From the NCBI RefSeq assembly GCF_006125015.1, contig NZ_SZZN01000001.1, positions 2,356,001 to 2,420,000 on the forward strand: a stretch of 64,000 nt of DNA. The letters are read 5' to 3'. A program made the position numbers and the translations under genes. The DNA is from Roseovarius arcticus (lineage in GTDB: Bacteria; Pseudomonadota; Alphaproteobacteria; Rhodobacterales; Rhodobacteraceae). Under the pieces are notes generated by a model. That model was not told where the DNA came from. It saw nothing but the letters and a program-made list of their open reading frames with translations, and searched no databases. Shown here piece by piece: positions 1 to 8,334 of this stretch; position 1 is the first letter of the stretch, and every line of letters begins with the position of its first letter.

Positions 1-131
1 GCCGCGATGGTGGTAAATACCTCGCCGTCGATGGGCGATAGGACGTCCATCTCGTCGCCCGATGCGGCGGGCAGCCAGTCGCCACCGATCAGGTTCAGGG
101 CCTTGGGCAGGGTCATATCTTTCGGCATCAT
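1..131 (-). CDS. Aldehyde dehydrogenase, N-terminal fragment (runs off the left edge)
   Basis: Reading leftward from an ATG at 131, the first 43 codons encode a typical NAD(P)-dependent aldehyde dehydrogenase N-terminus, with the hallmark LIGGDWLPAASGDE segment followed by SPIDGEV. The rest of the gene, including the Rossmann core and catalytic Cys, lies outside the window. The start overlaps the livF stop (ATGA), so the two are translationally coupled and the dehydrogenase belongs to the liv operon. It may oxidise the aldehyde produced by the alcohol dehydrogenase at 6107-7231; that is inference. The family call is good, the substrate unknown. Confidence 0.82.
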   Translation of the reverse strand, partial: MMPKDMTLPKALNLIGGDWLPAASGDEMDVLSPIDGEVFTTIA

Positions 132-808
132 GCCGTCTCCTTTTTCTCATCCAGCGAGCCTTCTGCGACTGCGCCGCGCTCAATCACAAAGGTTTGGCTG
201 GCAAACCCCCGCAGCAGGGACGGGTTCGATTCCGTGATAATAAGTGTCACATTCTGATCGGTGTCGCGCAGTTGGCGCAGCGCGTCGGCATAGCGTTTGG
301 CTAGTGCGGGGGCGAGACCCTGAAACGGCTCGTCCAGCATGATCAGCTTGGTGCCCAGCATCAAAGCGCGGCCCAGCGCCACCATTTTGCCCTGCCCGCC
401 TGACACGTTGCCGGCAGGCCGGCCCGCCATCTCGCGCAATTCCGGCAGGATGTGGTACACGCGGTCCAGCCGCTCTTGTGTGGTGGCGGCATCCAGCTTG
501 GCCACTTGCGCAGGTAGCAAGATGTTCTCTTCGACGGTGAACGCCGAAAACAGGCGGCGGTCTTCGGGCGCGTAGCCGATCCCAAGCGCCGGACGCTTGG
601 AAGGGGCCATCCCGGTGATGTCCTGACCGTCAAATTTGATCTCGCCCGTGACGTTGGTAAAACCCATGATTGAGCGTAGCAGCGTGGTTTTGCCCGCGCC
701 GTTGCGGCCAATCAGCGCGACAGTTCCGGATGCGGGAATAGTGAAATTTAGACCCCGCAAAATGGGGATATTCCCGATCGACGCGTTGGCATTGTGAAAG
801 CTCAGCAT
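128..808 (-). CDS. livF: ABC transporter ATP-binding protein, LivF type
   Basis: This is one of the two cytoplasmic ATPases of a hydrophobic/branched-chain amino-acid-type (HAAT) importer. The 226-residue length is normal for LivF. Walker A (GRNGAGKTT) is at about residues 34-42, a signature motif of the form VSGGQGK near 135, and Walker B (LIMLDEPFQGL) near 158. The gene overlaps livG by one base upstream (808) and the aldehyde dehydrogenase downstream (ATGA), as in one transcript. HAAT importers carry amino acids, amides, urea or aromatic and dicarboxylic acids, so the name does not fix the substrate. The catabolic neighbours argue for a carbon compound rather than leucine. Confidence 0.9.
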   Translation of the reverse strand: MLSFHNANASIGNIPILRGLNFTIPASGTVALIGRNGAGKTTLLRSIMGFTNVTGEIKFDGQDITGMAPSKRPALGIGYAPEDRRLFSAFTVEENILLPAQVAKLDAATTQERLDRVYHILPELREMAGRPAGNVSGGQGKMVALGRALMLGTKLIMLDEPFQGLAPALAKRYADALRQLRDTDQNVTLIITESNPSLLRGFASQTFVIERGAVAEGSLDEKKETA

Positions 809-1554
809 CAGGCCACCTCTCCAATAACGTCGCGGATCACGTCGGGATGCTCCAGCACCTCTTGCGGCGATCCGCGCATTTCGACCTTCCCCATATTCCA
901 GACTGCGACCTCATCTGCGTACTTCTCGACGATGCCCATATCGTGCTCGACAAAGACGGCAGTGACCTCAGCCTCGGCCAGCGCCTTGACCAAAATCTCC
1001 ATCACTTCGAATTTTTCTGAGCTTGCAACGCCTGATGTCGGCTCATCCATCAGCAGCAGCTTGGGCTTCAGCGCCAATGCCACGGCGATGTCGATCAGCT
1101 TGCGCTGGCCCTCGGACAGCTCGTCCACCTGCCGGTGGGCGACGTCGGTGCAGTTAATCATGTCCAACAGATGCATCATCTCGGCCCGCTGCGAGACGTC
1201 TTTTAGTGCCCGAATGGGATTTTTCAGCCTGTCGCGGGCAGCGACGGCGATCAGCAGGTTTTCCAGCGCAGTATGTTCGGTAAAAAGCTGCGGGATCTGG
1301 AACGCACGCGCAACGCCCCGCCGCGTAATCTGGCGCGGAGATAGCGGCGTGACGTCCCGTCCCTCAAAATACACCTTACCCTTGGCAGGTTTCAGCCAGC
1401 CGGTGCAGATGTTCAGAAACGTCGTTTTGCCCGCGCCGTTAGGCCCGATGATCGCAAGGTTTTTGCCCGCGTCAATCTGGATCGAGACGTTATCAGCGGC
1501 GACAACCCCGCCAAAGCGAATCTCAAGCCCCTTGGTTTCCAGCAGATGGGTCAT
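808..1554 (-). CDS. livG: ABC transporter ATP-binding protein, LivG type
   Basis: Second ATPase of the HAAT importer, 248 residues. Walker A (GPNGAGKTT) is near residues 37-45, the signature LSEGQRK near 147 and Walker B LLLMDEPTSG near 166. The extra segment between Walker A and the signature (QIPQLFTEHTALENLL) is typical of LivG and distinguishes it from LivF. The start overlaps the end of livM by four bases. It is expected to pair with LivF on the cytoplasmic face of the LivH/LivM permease. Confidence 0.91.
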   Translation of the reverse strand: MTHLLETKGLEIRFGGVVAADNVSIQIDAGKNLAIIGPNGAGKTTFLNICTGWLKPAKGKVYFEGRDVTPLSPRQITRRGVARAFQIPQLFTEHTALENLLIAVAARDRLKNPIRALKDVSQRAEMMHLLDMINCTDVAHRQVDELSEGQRKLIDIAVALALKPKLLLMDEPTSGVASSEKFEVMEILVKALAEAEVTAVFVEHDMGIVEKYADEVAVWNMGKVEMRGSPQEVLEHPDVIRDVIGEVA

Positions 1555-2507
1555 TCGCCTGCCTCCTTCTTGCCTGCGATGCGTTCCATCAAGCTATTAT
1601 AGATCCCGGCGATGCCGCCCGGTGCAAAGAGGATGATAATCAGCAAGAAGACGCCCAGCACCATCTGCCATACGTCCCCGGCAAAGGCAGACGCATAGGT
1701 GCGCACGATCTCGTAGATCGCGGCACCGACCAGTGCGCCGGGCACCGATCCGGCGCCGCCGAGGACGGCGATAAACACCATCTCGCCAGACCGGATCCAG
1801 TAGGCGTATTCGGGCGTCACAACCCCCTGCACCAGCCCCATCAGGATACCACCAGTGCCGCACAGCATGGCCGAAAGGACGTACCCGTTCAGCATCACGC
1901 GCTGAGGCGACATGCCCAAATATTGCAGGCGCGTCTCGTTCGTTTTGATCGTTCGAAATAGCTGGCCCGCAGGCGATTCAAGCCAACGCATAGAAAACCA
2001 GCCGAGGCCCAGTGCCAATGCAAGTGCCAGGTAGAACATGAAGAGCTCGTAGTTGCCCCGCTCCAGATCCATCCACAGGACGGTGGGTCGCGGCAGGCGC
2101 ATACCGTCGGCGCCCCCGGTGTAATGATAGAATTTCTCTAGGATCGACCAAAAGATCATCGAAAACGCGAGGTTAAGCATCGCGAAAAAGATGAACCGAT
2201 ATCGCGCCACAAAGAGGCCAATGATGATGCCCGACAGCACAGCAGCGGTGATGCCCAGCAGCAGCACGATCACCAGATCGGCGCCCGGCAACAGCATCAG
2301 AGTGAACGCCCCGCCATATGCCGCGATGGCAAAGAAAAGCGCATGGCCAAAGGATACCTGACCACTACGCAAAAGCACCGTAATGCCCATGACGGCGATG
2401 CCCTTGGCCAACGCCAGCGTCAGAAGCACTTGTAAGGCAGGCGCCGCGAAAGGGACCAGCGCCAATAGGGCGAGAAGGATGACGGGGATAATGATACGGA
2501 TCGACAT
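1551..2507 (-). CDS. livM: Branched-chain amino-acid-type ABC transporter permease, LivM type
   Basis: Integral membrane subunit of 318 residues with about nine hydrophobic segments. The LivM family signature is visible in the second half: a TNETRLQYLG stretch, then VFIAVLGGAGSVPGALVGA, the coupling region that contacts the ATPases, and an ending in LFAPGGIAGI. It forms the transport channel with LivH. It lies 15 bases after livH and overlaps livG, in the usual H-M-G-F order. Confidence 0.9.
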   Translation of the reverse strand: MSIRIIIPVILLALLALVPFAAPALQVLLTLALAKGIAVMGITVLLRSGQVSFGHALFFAIAAYGGAFTLMLLPGADLVIVLLLGITAAVLSGIIIGLFVARYRFIFFAMLNLAFSMIFWSILEKFYHYTGGADGMRLPRPTVLWMDLERGNYELFMFYLALALALGLGWFSMRWLESPAGQLFRTIKTNETRLQYLGMSPQRVMLNGYVLSAMLCGTGGILMGLVQGVVTPEYAYWIRSGEMVFIAVLGGAGSVPGALVGAAIYEIVRTYASAFAGDVWQMVLGVFLLIIILFAPGGIAGIYNSLMERIAGKKEAGE

Positions 2508-2522
2508 ATACCTCGCCCCCCC

Positions 2523-3428
2523 TCAGATCTTGCGCGCCGCAGGGCTGCCAAACAGCCCCTCGGGACGCACCAACAGTACGGCAACCATAATCAGATACGG
2601 CACCAGAACTTGGGTTTCAGGCCAGACATAGACCGCGAACGACCGTCCGAGGCCGATTAGCAATGCGGTTAGTGCAGCGCCTTCTATCTGGCCCAGACCG
2701 GCGGTGGCAACGACGGCAAACGACAGCACGATCATATCCGCGCCGATACCCGGCAGGATCGACGTGGTCGGAGAGGCCAGCGCACCGCCGAGGCCCGCAA
2801 GGCCCGCGCCTACGATGAACGTCAAAAGGAACACCTTATCGGCATCGATGCCAATGGCCTGCGCCGCCTCGCGGTCTTCGGTTGTGGCCGTGATCAGCTT
2901 GCCTGCCAGCGTGCGCCTGAGGAAAAAACGGAGTCCAAAGAGCAGCAAGACCGCGACGACCGGCAAGAGGATTAGCTGGTAGACCGTGTAATTGACCGAA
3001 AACGCCCGAACGGTGCCCATTAGCTGCAGGGCCGTCGACTGAAAGATAGGCTGCGTGCCCCAAACGAGCCGCTGGACGTCCTCGAGGATCATAAAGATCG
3101 CGAAGGTAACCAACAGCTGCAGGACTTCGGGCTTGTGATAAATGCGCCTTAATAGCAGCCATTCTATCGGGCCGCCAAGGACCGCACCGACCAACACGGC
3201 TGAGATCAGCATGCACGGGAAGGAGAATATGGGCGGCAAACCTGCCGAGACGATGAATGTGGTGAGCGATGCCGTCAGATACGCGCCAACGGCGTAGAAT
3301 GAGCCATGCGCGACGTTTAGGATGCGCATCACCCCAAATATCAGCGTGAGGCCAACGGCGACAATAAAGACGAGCGCCGCGTAGGCGATACCGTCGAACA
3401 AGGCGAGCAGGAACAAAGTTAGGTTCAT
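2523..3428 (-). CDS. livH: Branched-chain amino-acid-type ABC transporter permease, LivH type
   Basis: Integral membrane subunit of about 301 residues and partner of LivM. The LivH signature is present: a VGLTLIFGVMRILNVAHGSFY segment near the N-terminus and a late GLGQIEGAALTALLIGLGRSF segment that contacts the ATPase. The ATG at 3428 is preferred because a GGA lies five bases upstream. An in-frame GTG at 3440 is possible and would add four residues. A GC-rich stem-loop separates it from the binding-protein gene, which usually lets the binding protein be made in excess. Confidence 0.88.
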   Translation of the reverse strand: MNLTLFLLALFDGIAYAALVFIVAVGLTLIFGVMRILNVAHGSFYAVGAYLTASLTTFIVSAGLPPIFSFPCMLISAVLVGAVLGGPIEWLLLRRIYHKPEVLQLLVTFAIFMILEDVQRLVWGTQPIFQSTALQLMGTVRAFSVNYTVYQLILLPVVAVLLLFGLRFFLRRTLAGKLITATTEDREAAQAIGIDADKVFLLTFIVGAGLAGLGGALASPTTSILPGIGADMIVLSFAVVATAGLGQIEGAALTALLIGLGRSFAVYVWPETQVLVPYLIMVAVLLVRPEGLFGSPAARKI

Positions 3429-3544
3429 GAGGGTCCACACTGTTTCATGGCGGCAATTACGAGGGGGCGCCGCGGCGCAGGCGGGCGCGGATGCCCAAGC
3501 CTTGATGCGGTACGCCGACTGGGGCCTGGCGGTGATGGTGCAGA

Positions 3545-3571
3545 CGGGGCCCCCGGCATGCGGAGGCCCCG
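3545..3571 (-). other. Intercistronic stem-loop between binding protein and livH
   Basis: CGGGGCC at 3545-3551 pairs with GGCCCCG at 3565-3571, and an inner CCG/CGG extends the stem. No T run follows on the minus strand, so it looks like an mRNA-stabilising or partial-termination hairpin in the 150-base gap after the binding-protein gene rather than a full terminator. Confidence 0.5.
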
Positions 3572-3591
3572 AAAAGTTTCAGATCAGTCAA

Positions 3592-4878
3592 TCAATTCTC
3601 GTACATTTCCACGGTCAGGGTATCGACCCAGCCCGGCTGTAGCGAGCCGACCCAAGCGACCGATTCCTCGCCCACTGGTGTAGTCAGCTCGGCGCCATCA
3701 AAGATCATGATGTTCTCAAGCGTGGCGAATGGCAACTCGCCAGCTTGAACCGACGTGCCCAGTAGCTGCGCCTCGATGCCCTGATGATCCTCGCGCAGGG
3801 TGACGGGGCGACCCAGACCTTGGAACTCCAACCCGGCAAAGGCCGCGATGACCTCGTCTTCAGTGGGCCAGCCTTCGCCCTTTGTCTCGGCAGCCTTGTC
3901 GTATGCAGCCTCCAGCGCGGCGAGGCCCTGGCTCATGTGAAAGACGGGATAGATTGCCTTGTTGCCGGTTTTTTCCTCGAACTTGGCCATGAACGTTTTG
4001 AAGTCCTCGTCATCGCGGCGCTCAGGGTGGTTCCAGTAGTGGTCGCCGCGTGCGCCCACGATGTGGCCGGACGGCAGGCTACTGCCCAGACGCTCAAGCG
4101 AGCTTTCGGCCAGCGGCAAAACGAAGGTCGACACTTCGGTCAGCCCGCGCTGAGCGGCCTGCTGCACGAAGGTATCCAGATCGCCGCCCCATGAGGTCGA
4201 CAGGATAATGTCGGGCTGCAAGGCTTGCAGGCGCGAAATTTCGGTCGAAAAGTCGGGCGAGCCAAACTTGGGGAAAAATTCGCCGACAACTTCGACGTCA
4301 GGGCGCAGGGCCTTTAGCGCGGCGCTAAAGATGTCCCAGCTGTCACGGCCCCAAGCATAGTCTTGGTTGACGACAGCGATGGTTTTGAAGTCAGGCTTGG
4401 TCTTAAGCAGGTAGGCGACAGTCGCCAGCATCTCGGTGCCGGCATGGGCCTGACTGCGGAAGACGTATTTATAGCTGTCTTCCTCAAAGATCTTTTGCGT
4501 GCCGCAATCCCACATAATGTTGATAACTTTGAGATCTTCGGCCAGTGGCGCGATCGTCTTGCAGTTACCTGACGAAATCGCCGCGAGCATGGCATCGGCG
4601 CCATTTTCGACCAGACGACGGTACTCGGTGGTCAGAACCTCGGTGCCGGCACCCTCGTCGATAAAGGTCAGTTCCAGCGGGACGCCTTGGATGCCGCCAG
4701 CCTCGTTGATCTGTTCGGCCATGATTTCAGCCGCGTCCTTGGCTGGCACGCCAAAGACGGATGCCGGACCGGTCAAGAAGGCGGTCACACCCACCTTGAT
4801 CGCGTCAGGCTTGTCCTGCGCAAACGCTGCCAGCGGCAGTGTCATGCAGGCTGCGGTGGCCATAAGTAGTTTTTTCAT
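3592..4878 (-). CDS. ABC transporter substrate-binding protein (HAAT / LivJ-like family)
   Basis: Periplasmic ligand-binding protein of 428 residues. The Sec signal peptide is clear (MKKLLMATAACMTLPLAAFAQ). The mature part begins with IKVGVTAFLTGPASVFG, the pattern of type-I periplasmic binding proteins of the Peripla_BP_6 family, and has the NEAGGIQGVPLEL segment typical of them. A good Shine-Dalgarno (GGGGAGAG) precedes the ATG. It is the first gene of the importer operon. The residues that would name the ligand cannot be read by eye; divergence from leucine-binding proteins and the adjacent hydrolase and oxidoreductases favour an organic acid, amide or aromatic compound. Confidence 0.87.
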   Translation of the reverse strand: MKKLLMATAACMTLPLAAFAQDKPDAIKVGVTAFLTGPASVFGVPAKDAAEIMAEQINEAGGIQGVPLELTFIDEGAGTEVLTTEYRRLVENGADAMLAAISSGNCKTIAPLAEDLKVINIMWDCGTQKIFEEDSYKYVFRSQAHAGTEMLATVAYLLKTKPDFKTIAVVNQDYAWGRDSWDIFSAALKALRPDVEVVGEFFPKFGSPDFSTEISRLQALQPDIILSTSWGGDLDTFVQQAAQRGLTEVSTFVLPLAESSLERLGSSLPSGHIVGARGDHYWNHPERRDDEDFKTFMAKFEEKTGNKAIYPVFHMSQGLAALEAAYDKAAETKGEGWPTEDEVIAAFAGLEFQGLGRPVTLREDHQGIEAQLLGTSVQAGELPFATLENIMIFDGAELTTPVGEESVAWVGSLQPGWVDTLTVEMYEN

Positions 4879-4943
4879 TATCGTCTCTCCCCGTTTTTTT
4901 GTTGATTTGGGCCGCCCCCGCCGGGGACGGACCCGCGATGCGA

Positions 4944-5906
4944 TTAGCGTATCGCGATCGGATTGATGATCATCTGGACAGCACCTTTGATGCGTGCCTG
5001 ACCCAGAACGAACAAGAATTCGTGGACGCCGTCCTGCGCCAACTCGCGCGTGTCCATGTTTTCAAGGATATAGATACCGTTCTCAGGCTGCAGGATCTGA
5101 TGCGCGCGGAACGCCTCGCCTTCGGTTTCGGCGGGAACGACTTCCATGCCCCAAGTATCTGCGCCTACGGCCATAACGCCCAGTGAGGCCAGATATTCAG
5201 CCCCGCTCACGCCCAGCCCCGGCTCGGTCGCGCCAAACCGCTCGGGATCGGCATTCTCGCCGTCCAAGAGGTTCATCCAGTTGGAGTTGAACAGCACGAC
5301 GTCGCCCTCGCCCAGTGTCACGCCCTGCGCCTCGGCGGCAGCTTTGATATCTTCTTCAGTGTAGGGCGTGCCGGATTCGACCATATCGACGCCGAAATGC
5401 TTGGCCATGTCCAACATGACGCCGCGCCCGACGAGGCCCGGCAATTTCTCCAGCCCCAGCTTGCTAAGGCCGGCGGCGCCGGCGAATTCGTCATCGGTGT
5501 GGCCGTTGTAATACATGTGGTCGACACCGGCATGGCCCAGACCGTCGATCTGCGGCCCGATACCCAGCCACCCCATAAAGATGTCGTCGTTATAGGTAAA
5601 CGCGTTGTCCCCCAGACCCTTTGTCGACACCTGATTGGGCTGAAGAACGGTGACTGACAGGCTGCGCGGCGGAAAGGCAGGCGTATCACTGCCGACAATT
5701 ATACCAAGACTATAAACCTTGCCCGTCGTCACAAGGCTGGCCGCGGATTTGACCCGCTCGGGCGTCATGGTGTTGGCGGCGCCAATCTCGTCATCCGCAC
5801 CCCATTTGGACGTGGCCCAGTCAGGCTTGGCCACCTCGTCGGCAAAGGCAGCGGTGGACAGGCAGGCAAAAAGGGTCGCGGTTGCGATTTTGTGTGCGGT
5901 ACGCAT
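4944..5906 (-). CDS. Exported cyclase-family (kynurenine-formamidase-like) hydrolase
   Basis: Belongs to the cyclase/formamidase superfamily (PF04199), metal-dependent hydrolases of amides and lactone-like bonds. The metal-site region reads DGLGHAGVDHMYYNGH, a variant of the family HxGTHxDxxxH motif. A signal peptide (MRTAHKIATATLFACLSTAAFA) places it in the periplasm. Three consecutive ATG codons (5912, 5909, 5906) follow GGAGGAGG; the third gives the best spacing. It is read toward the transporter genes, 65 bases from the binding-protein start, so it probably leads their transcript. It may process the substrate before import (inference). Confidence 0.78.
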   Translation of the reverse strand: MRTAHKIATATLFACLSTAAFADEVAKPDWATSKWGADDEIGAANTMTPERVKSAASLVTTGKVYSLGIIVGSDTPAFPPRSLSVTVLQPNQVSTKGLGDNAFTYNDDIFMGWLGIGPQIDGLGHAGVDHMYYNGHTDDEFAGAAGLSKLGLEKLPGLVGRGVMLDMAKHFGVDMVESGTPYTEEDIKAAAEAQGVTLGEGDVVLFNSNWMNLLDGENADPERFGATEPGLGVSGAEYLASLGVMAVGADTWGMEVVPAETEGEAFRAHQILQPENGIYILENMDTRELAQDGVHEFLFVLGQARIKGAVQMIINPIAIR

Positions 5907-5966
5907 CATCATCCTCCTCCCAAAGTTATGAATAATCCGAGCATAAGCGCGATCCGCGCTCAGCGA

Positions 5967-5973
5967 CCAATAG
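5967..5973. promoter_or_regulatory. CCAATAG element in the cyclase / alcohol dehydrogenase divergent region
   Basis: A CCAATAG heptamer lies in the 200-base divergent intergenic region. The same heptamer occurs as one arm of an inverted repeat ahead of the acyl-CoA dehydrogenase (8249-8278) in the same cluster. It may be part of an operator for the local LysR regulator. This rests on two occurrences only. Confidence 0.25.
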
Positions 5974-6106
5974 TTTGTAGCTTCCCCCGCCATAGTCAAC
6001 ACTTATATCCCTTGGAGCGTCCTGCCCTTTCGTAATACGCTGCTACGAGGCAATGATATTCTAGCCCAGCACAGTAGGACGCCGGGCACGACAGAGGAGA
6101 GAGCAC

Positions 6107-7231
6107 ATGAAAATCACCGCAGCTGTACTGATGCGCGACGGAATCACCTCAAACTTTGCCAAGGAGGCACCGCTGGAGGTGCGAGAGGTCGACTTGGCCC
6201 CGCCGGGACGCGGCGAAGTGTTGATCCGCGTCGGTGCGGCAGGCGTCTGCCACTCCGATTTGTCGGTCATTAATGGCACGCGCCCCCGCCCCCTGCCGAT
6301 GGTATTGGGCCACGAGGCGTCAGGATATGTCGAGGAGGTTGGCGAGGGTGTCGACGATCTGAAACCGGGCGATCACGTTGTCTGCATCTTTGCCCCCGGT
6401 TGCGGCAAGTGCACTCCTTGCGCCGAAGGCAGGCCTGCCCTGTGCGAACGCGCGGCCAAACATCACGGCGTGGGCGAGTTGATGACAGGCGCGCGCCGCC
6501 TGACGATGGACGGCAAGCCGTTGCAGCACCACGTTGGCGTGTCGGCCTTTGCCACCCATGCGGTGCTGGACCGCCGATCACTGGTCAAGGTCGAGCCTGA
6601 TTTGCCAGCGCACGTCTCTGCCTTGTTTTCCTGCGCAATGCTAACTGGCGCCGGCGCGATATTTAACACCGCGCGCATCGTGCCGGGCCAGACCGTCGCG
6701 GTCATCGGCCTTGGCGGTGTGGGTCTGTCGGCTGTACTTGGGGCCGCCGCGGCGGGCGCGGGGCGCGTCATCGCCATCGACCCGTTCGAGTCAAAAATGG
6801 AGGCCGCGCGCAGCATGGGCGCGACCGACTGCATCAAGGCGGACGAGAACACCGTTCAGGCCGTGCGCGGCCTGACGGGCGGCGGCGTCGATTGCGCGGT
6901 CGAACTTGCAGGCTCGGTCAAGGCACTAGAGACGGCGTACGAGATTACCCGCCGGGGCGGCTTGACCGTGACGGCAGGTCTGCCGCATCCCGATCAGCGC
7001 ATGGCCCTCAACGCGCTCAAGCTGGTCGCAGAGGAACGCACACTGAAAGGCAGCTACATCGGATCGTGTGTGCCGCAACGCGATCTGCCGCGCATGTTCG
7101 CGCTATATGAACAAGGCAAATTGCCCGTGGAAAAGATGCTGAGCCACCGGGTCAAGCTAGAGGATATCAACATCGCTATGGACCGCCTGAATGACGGCAC
7201 CGCGATCCGTCAGGTCGTCGATTTCGACTAG
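6107..7231 (+). CDS. Zinc-dependent alcohol dehydrogenase (MDR superfamily, class III-like)
   Basis: NAD(P)-dependent oxidation of an alcohol to an aldehyde is expected. The protein has 374 residues. The catalytic zinc ligands are visible as C48 (GVCHSD) and the GHEASG motif at 68-73. The four structural-zinc cysteines are in [15 protein letters not shown], and the cofactor-binding GLGGVGL sequence is near residue 200. AGAGGAGAGAG precedes the ATG. It is transcribed divergently from the cyclase and its product could feed the aldehyde dehydrogenase at the left edge. The substrate cannot be read from sequence. Confidence 0.88.
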   Translation: MKITAAVLMRDGITSNFAKEAPLEVREVDLAPPGRGEVLIRVGAAGVCHSDLSVINGTRPRPLPMVLGHEASGYVEEVGEGVDDLKPGDHVVCIFAPGCGKCTPCAEGRPALCERAAKHHGVGELMTGARRLTMDGKPLQHHVGVSAFATHAVLDRRSLVKVEPDLPAHVSALFSCAMLTGAGAIFNTARIVPGQTVAVIGLGGVGLSAVLGAAAAGAGRVIAIDPFESKMEAARSMGATDCIKADENTVQAVRGLTGGGVDCAVELAGSVKALETAYEITRRGGLTVTAGLPHPDQRMALNALKLVAEERTLKGSYIGSCVPQRDLPRMFALYEQGKLPVEKMLSHRVKLEDINIAMDRLNDGTAIRQVVDFD

Positions 7232-7250
7232 GCGATGCCTGCGAGGATCC

Positions 7251-7256
7251 TTGACA
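7251..7256 (+). promoter_or_regulatory. Candidate -35 element for the LysR gene
   Basis: TTGACA matches the sigma-70 -35 consensus and sits 50 bases upstream of the LysR start in a 75-base gap. I see no good -10 element at 17 bases (CTAGCT is weak), so the promoter call is tentative. Confidence 0.25.
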
Positions 7257-7306
7257 ATCCATAGGCGCGCCTTCTAGCTGATACCGCTTTTGCAAAGGTT
7301 CCGCCT

Positions 7307-8242
7307 ATGGATATCCGCCAAATGCGCTACTTCATTGCCATCGCCGAGGCGCCGTCGCTATCGGCGGCGGCGGCTATTCTGGGCGTGGCGCAACCCTCCT
7401 TGTCACAGAATGTCGTGCGGATGGAGGAGGAACTGGGCGTGCGTCTGGTCGAGCGTAGTCCGCGCGGCACCGTTCTGACCGATGATGGCACACTGTTTTT
7501 GCGTCACGCGCGAACCGTCTGCGCCGCGTTCGAGAATTGTCTGGACGAGATGCGCGACGCCAGTGGCGCGCTTCGCGGCAAGGTCAGTTTTGGCATGCCG
7601 CCGTCGGTCTCTATGGTCATGTCGGTGCCGCTAGCCGAAACAGTGCGCGTCGAGTTCCCGGACCTGCGCTTGCGCGCCATCGAGGCGATGAGCGGGTATA
7701 TCAAAACGTGGATCGATGACGGCACCGTCGATATCGGCTTTATTTATGACCTGCAAAAGGCCGACCATTTCCGCACCACGCACGTCCTGAACGAGCGGTT
7801 ATTCTTCTTCTCCGCTCCCGACGCGTGGCCGCTGGATACGCCGCCGGGCGCGCCGGTTCGCCTGCGCGATCTGCAAAAGGTTGAGCTGATCCTGCCCAGC
7901 GGCCCGCACGGCCTGCGCAAAACCATCGAAGACTACGCCCAGCCGCGCGGTGTGCAGCTAAACGTGACGATCGAAATGGACGCGATGACCCAGATCAAGG
8001 AGCTGGTGGCGCGCGGATCAGGCTACACGATCTTTGCCCCAGCAGCGGTCCATGATTTCGTCGCGCGCGGTGATCTGGTCAAGGCGCCGATCACCGATCC
8101 CGACATGGTGCGCCCCGTCTACCTGGCCACCAATCCCGCCCGCAAAAGCAGCCGGTCGTGCCACGCCATTGCACAGGTCACGCTGGACGTTGCGCGCGAT
8201 CTGGTTAAGCGCGGCATCTGGGAGGGCGAGCTTGAGGCATAG
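7307..8242 (+). CDS. LysR-family transcriptional regulator
   Basis: 311 residues. An N-terminal winged helix-turn-helix is clear (MDIRQMRYFIAIAE, then SLSAAAAILGVAQPSLSQNV), followed by the usual linker and a periplasmic-binding-like effector domain starting around residue 90. It lies 75 bases after the alcohol dehydrogenase and 92 before the acyl-CoA dehydrogenase, inside the catabolic cluster, so it is the probable local regulator. The similarity is to the CbnR/NAC type with the effector domain intact. The inducer is unknown. Confidence 0.9.
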   Translation: MDIRQMRYFIAIAEAPSLSAAAAILGVAQPSLSQNVVRMEEELGVRLVERSPRGTVLTDDGTLFLRHARTVCAAFENCLDEMRDASGALRGKVSFGMPPSVSMVMSVPLAETVRVEFPDLRLRAIEAMSGYIKTWIDDGTVDIGFIYDLQKADHFRTTHVLNERLFFFSAPDAWPLDTPPGAPVRLRDLQKVELILPSGPHGLRKTIEDYAQPRGVQLNVTIEMDAMTQIKELVARGSGYTIFAPAAVHDFVARGDLVKAPITDPDMVRPVYLATNPARKSSRSCHAIAQVTLDVARDLVKRGIWEGELEA

Positions 8243-8248
8243 CGCAGC

Positions 8249-8278
8249 CCAATAGCCGCCAGACGCCATGACTATTGG
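8249..8278. promoter_or_regulatory. Inverted repeat CCAATAG-N16-CTATTGG upstream of the acyl-CoA dehydrogenase
   Basis: Seven-base perfect arms at 8249-8255 and 8272-8278 are separated by 16 bases, 57 bases ahead of the acyl-CoA dehydrogenase start. The left arm recurs at 5967-5973 in front of the cyclase gene. The spacing between arm centres (about 23 bases) fits a dimer on successive helical turns. A candidate operator for the neighbouring LysR protein. Confidence 0.35.
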
Positions 8279-8334
8279 CCCGAAGCGCCGCGTTGCTGCA
8301 CATATAAGCTGATCCCGAAACGCGAGGCGACACC

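Noticed and set aside
5907..6002. Longer N-terminus for the cyclase gene
   Set aside because: The added residues come before a good signal peptide and its ribosome site (GGAGGAGG), so the start at 5906 is used.
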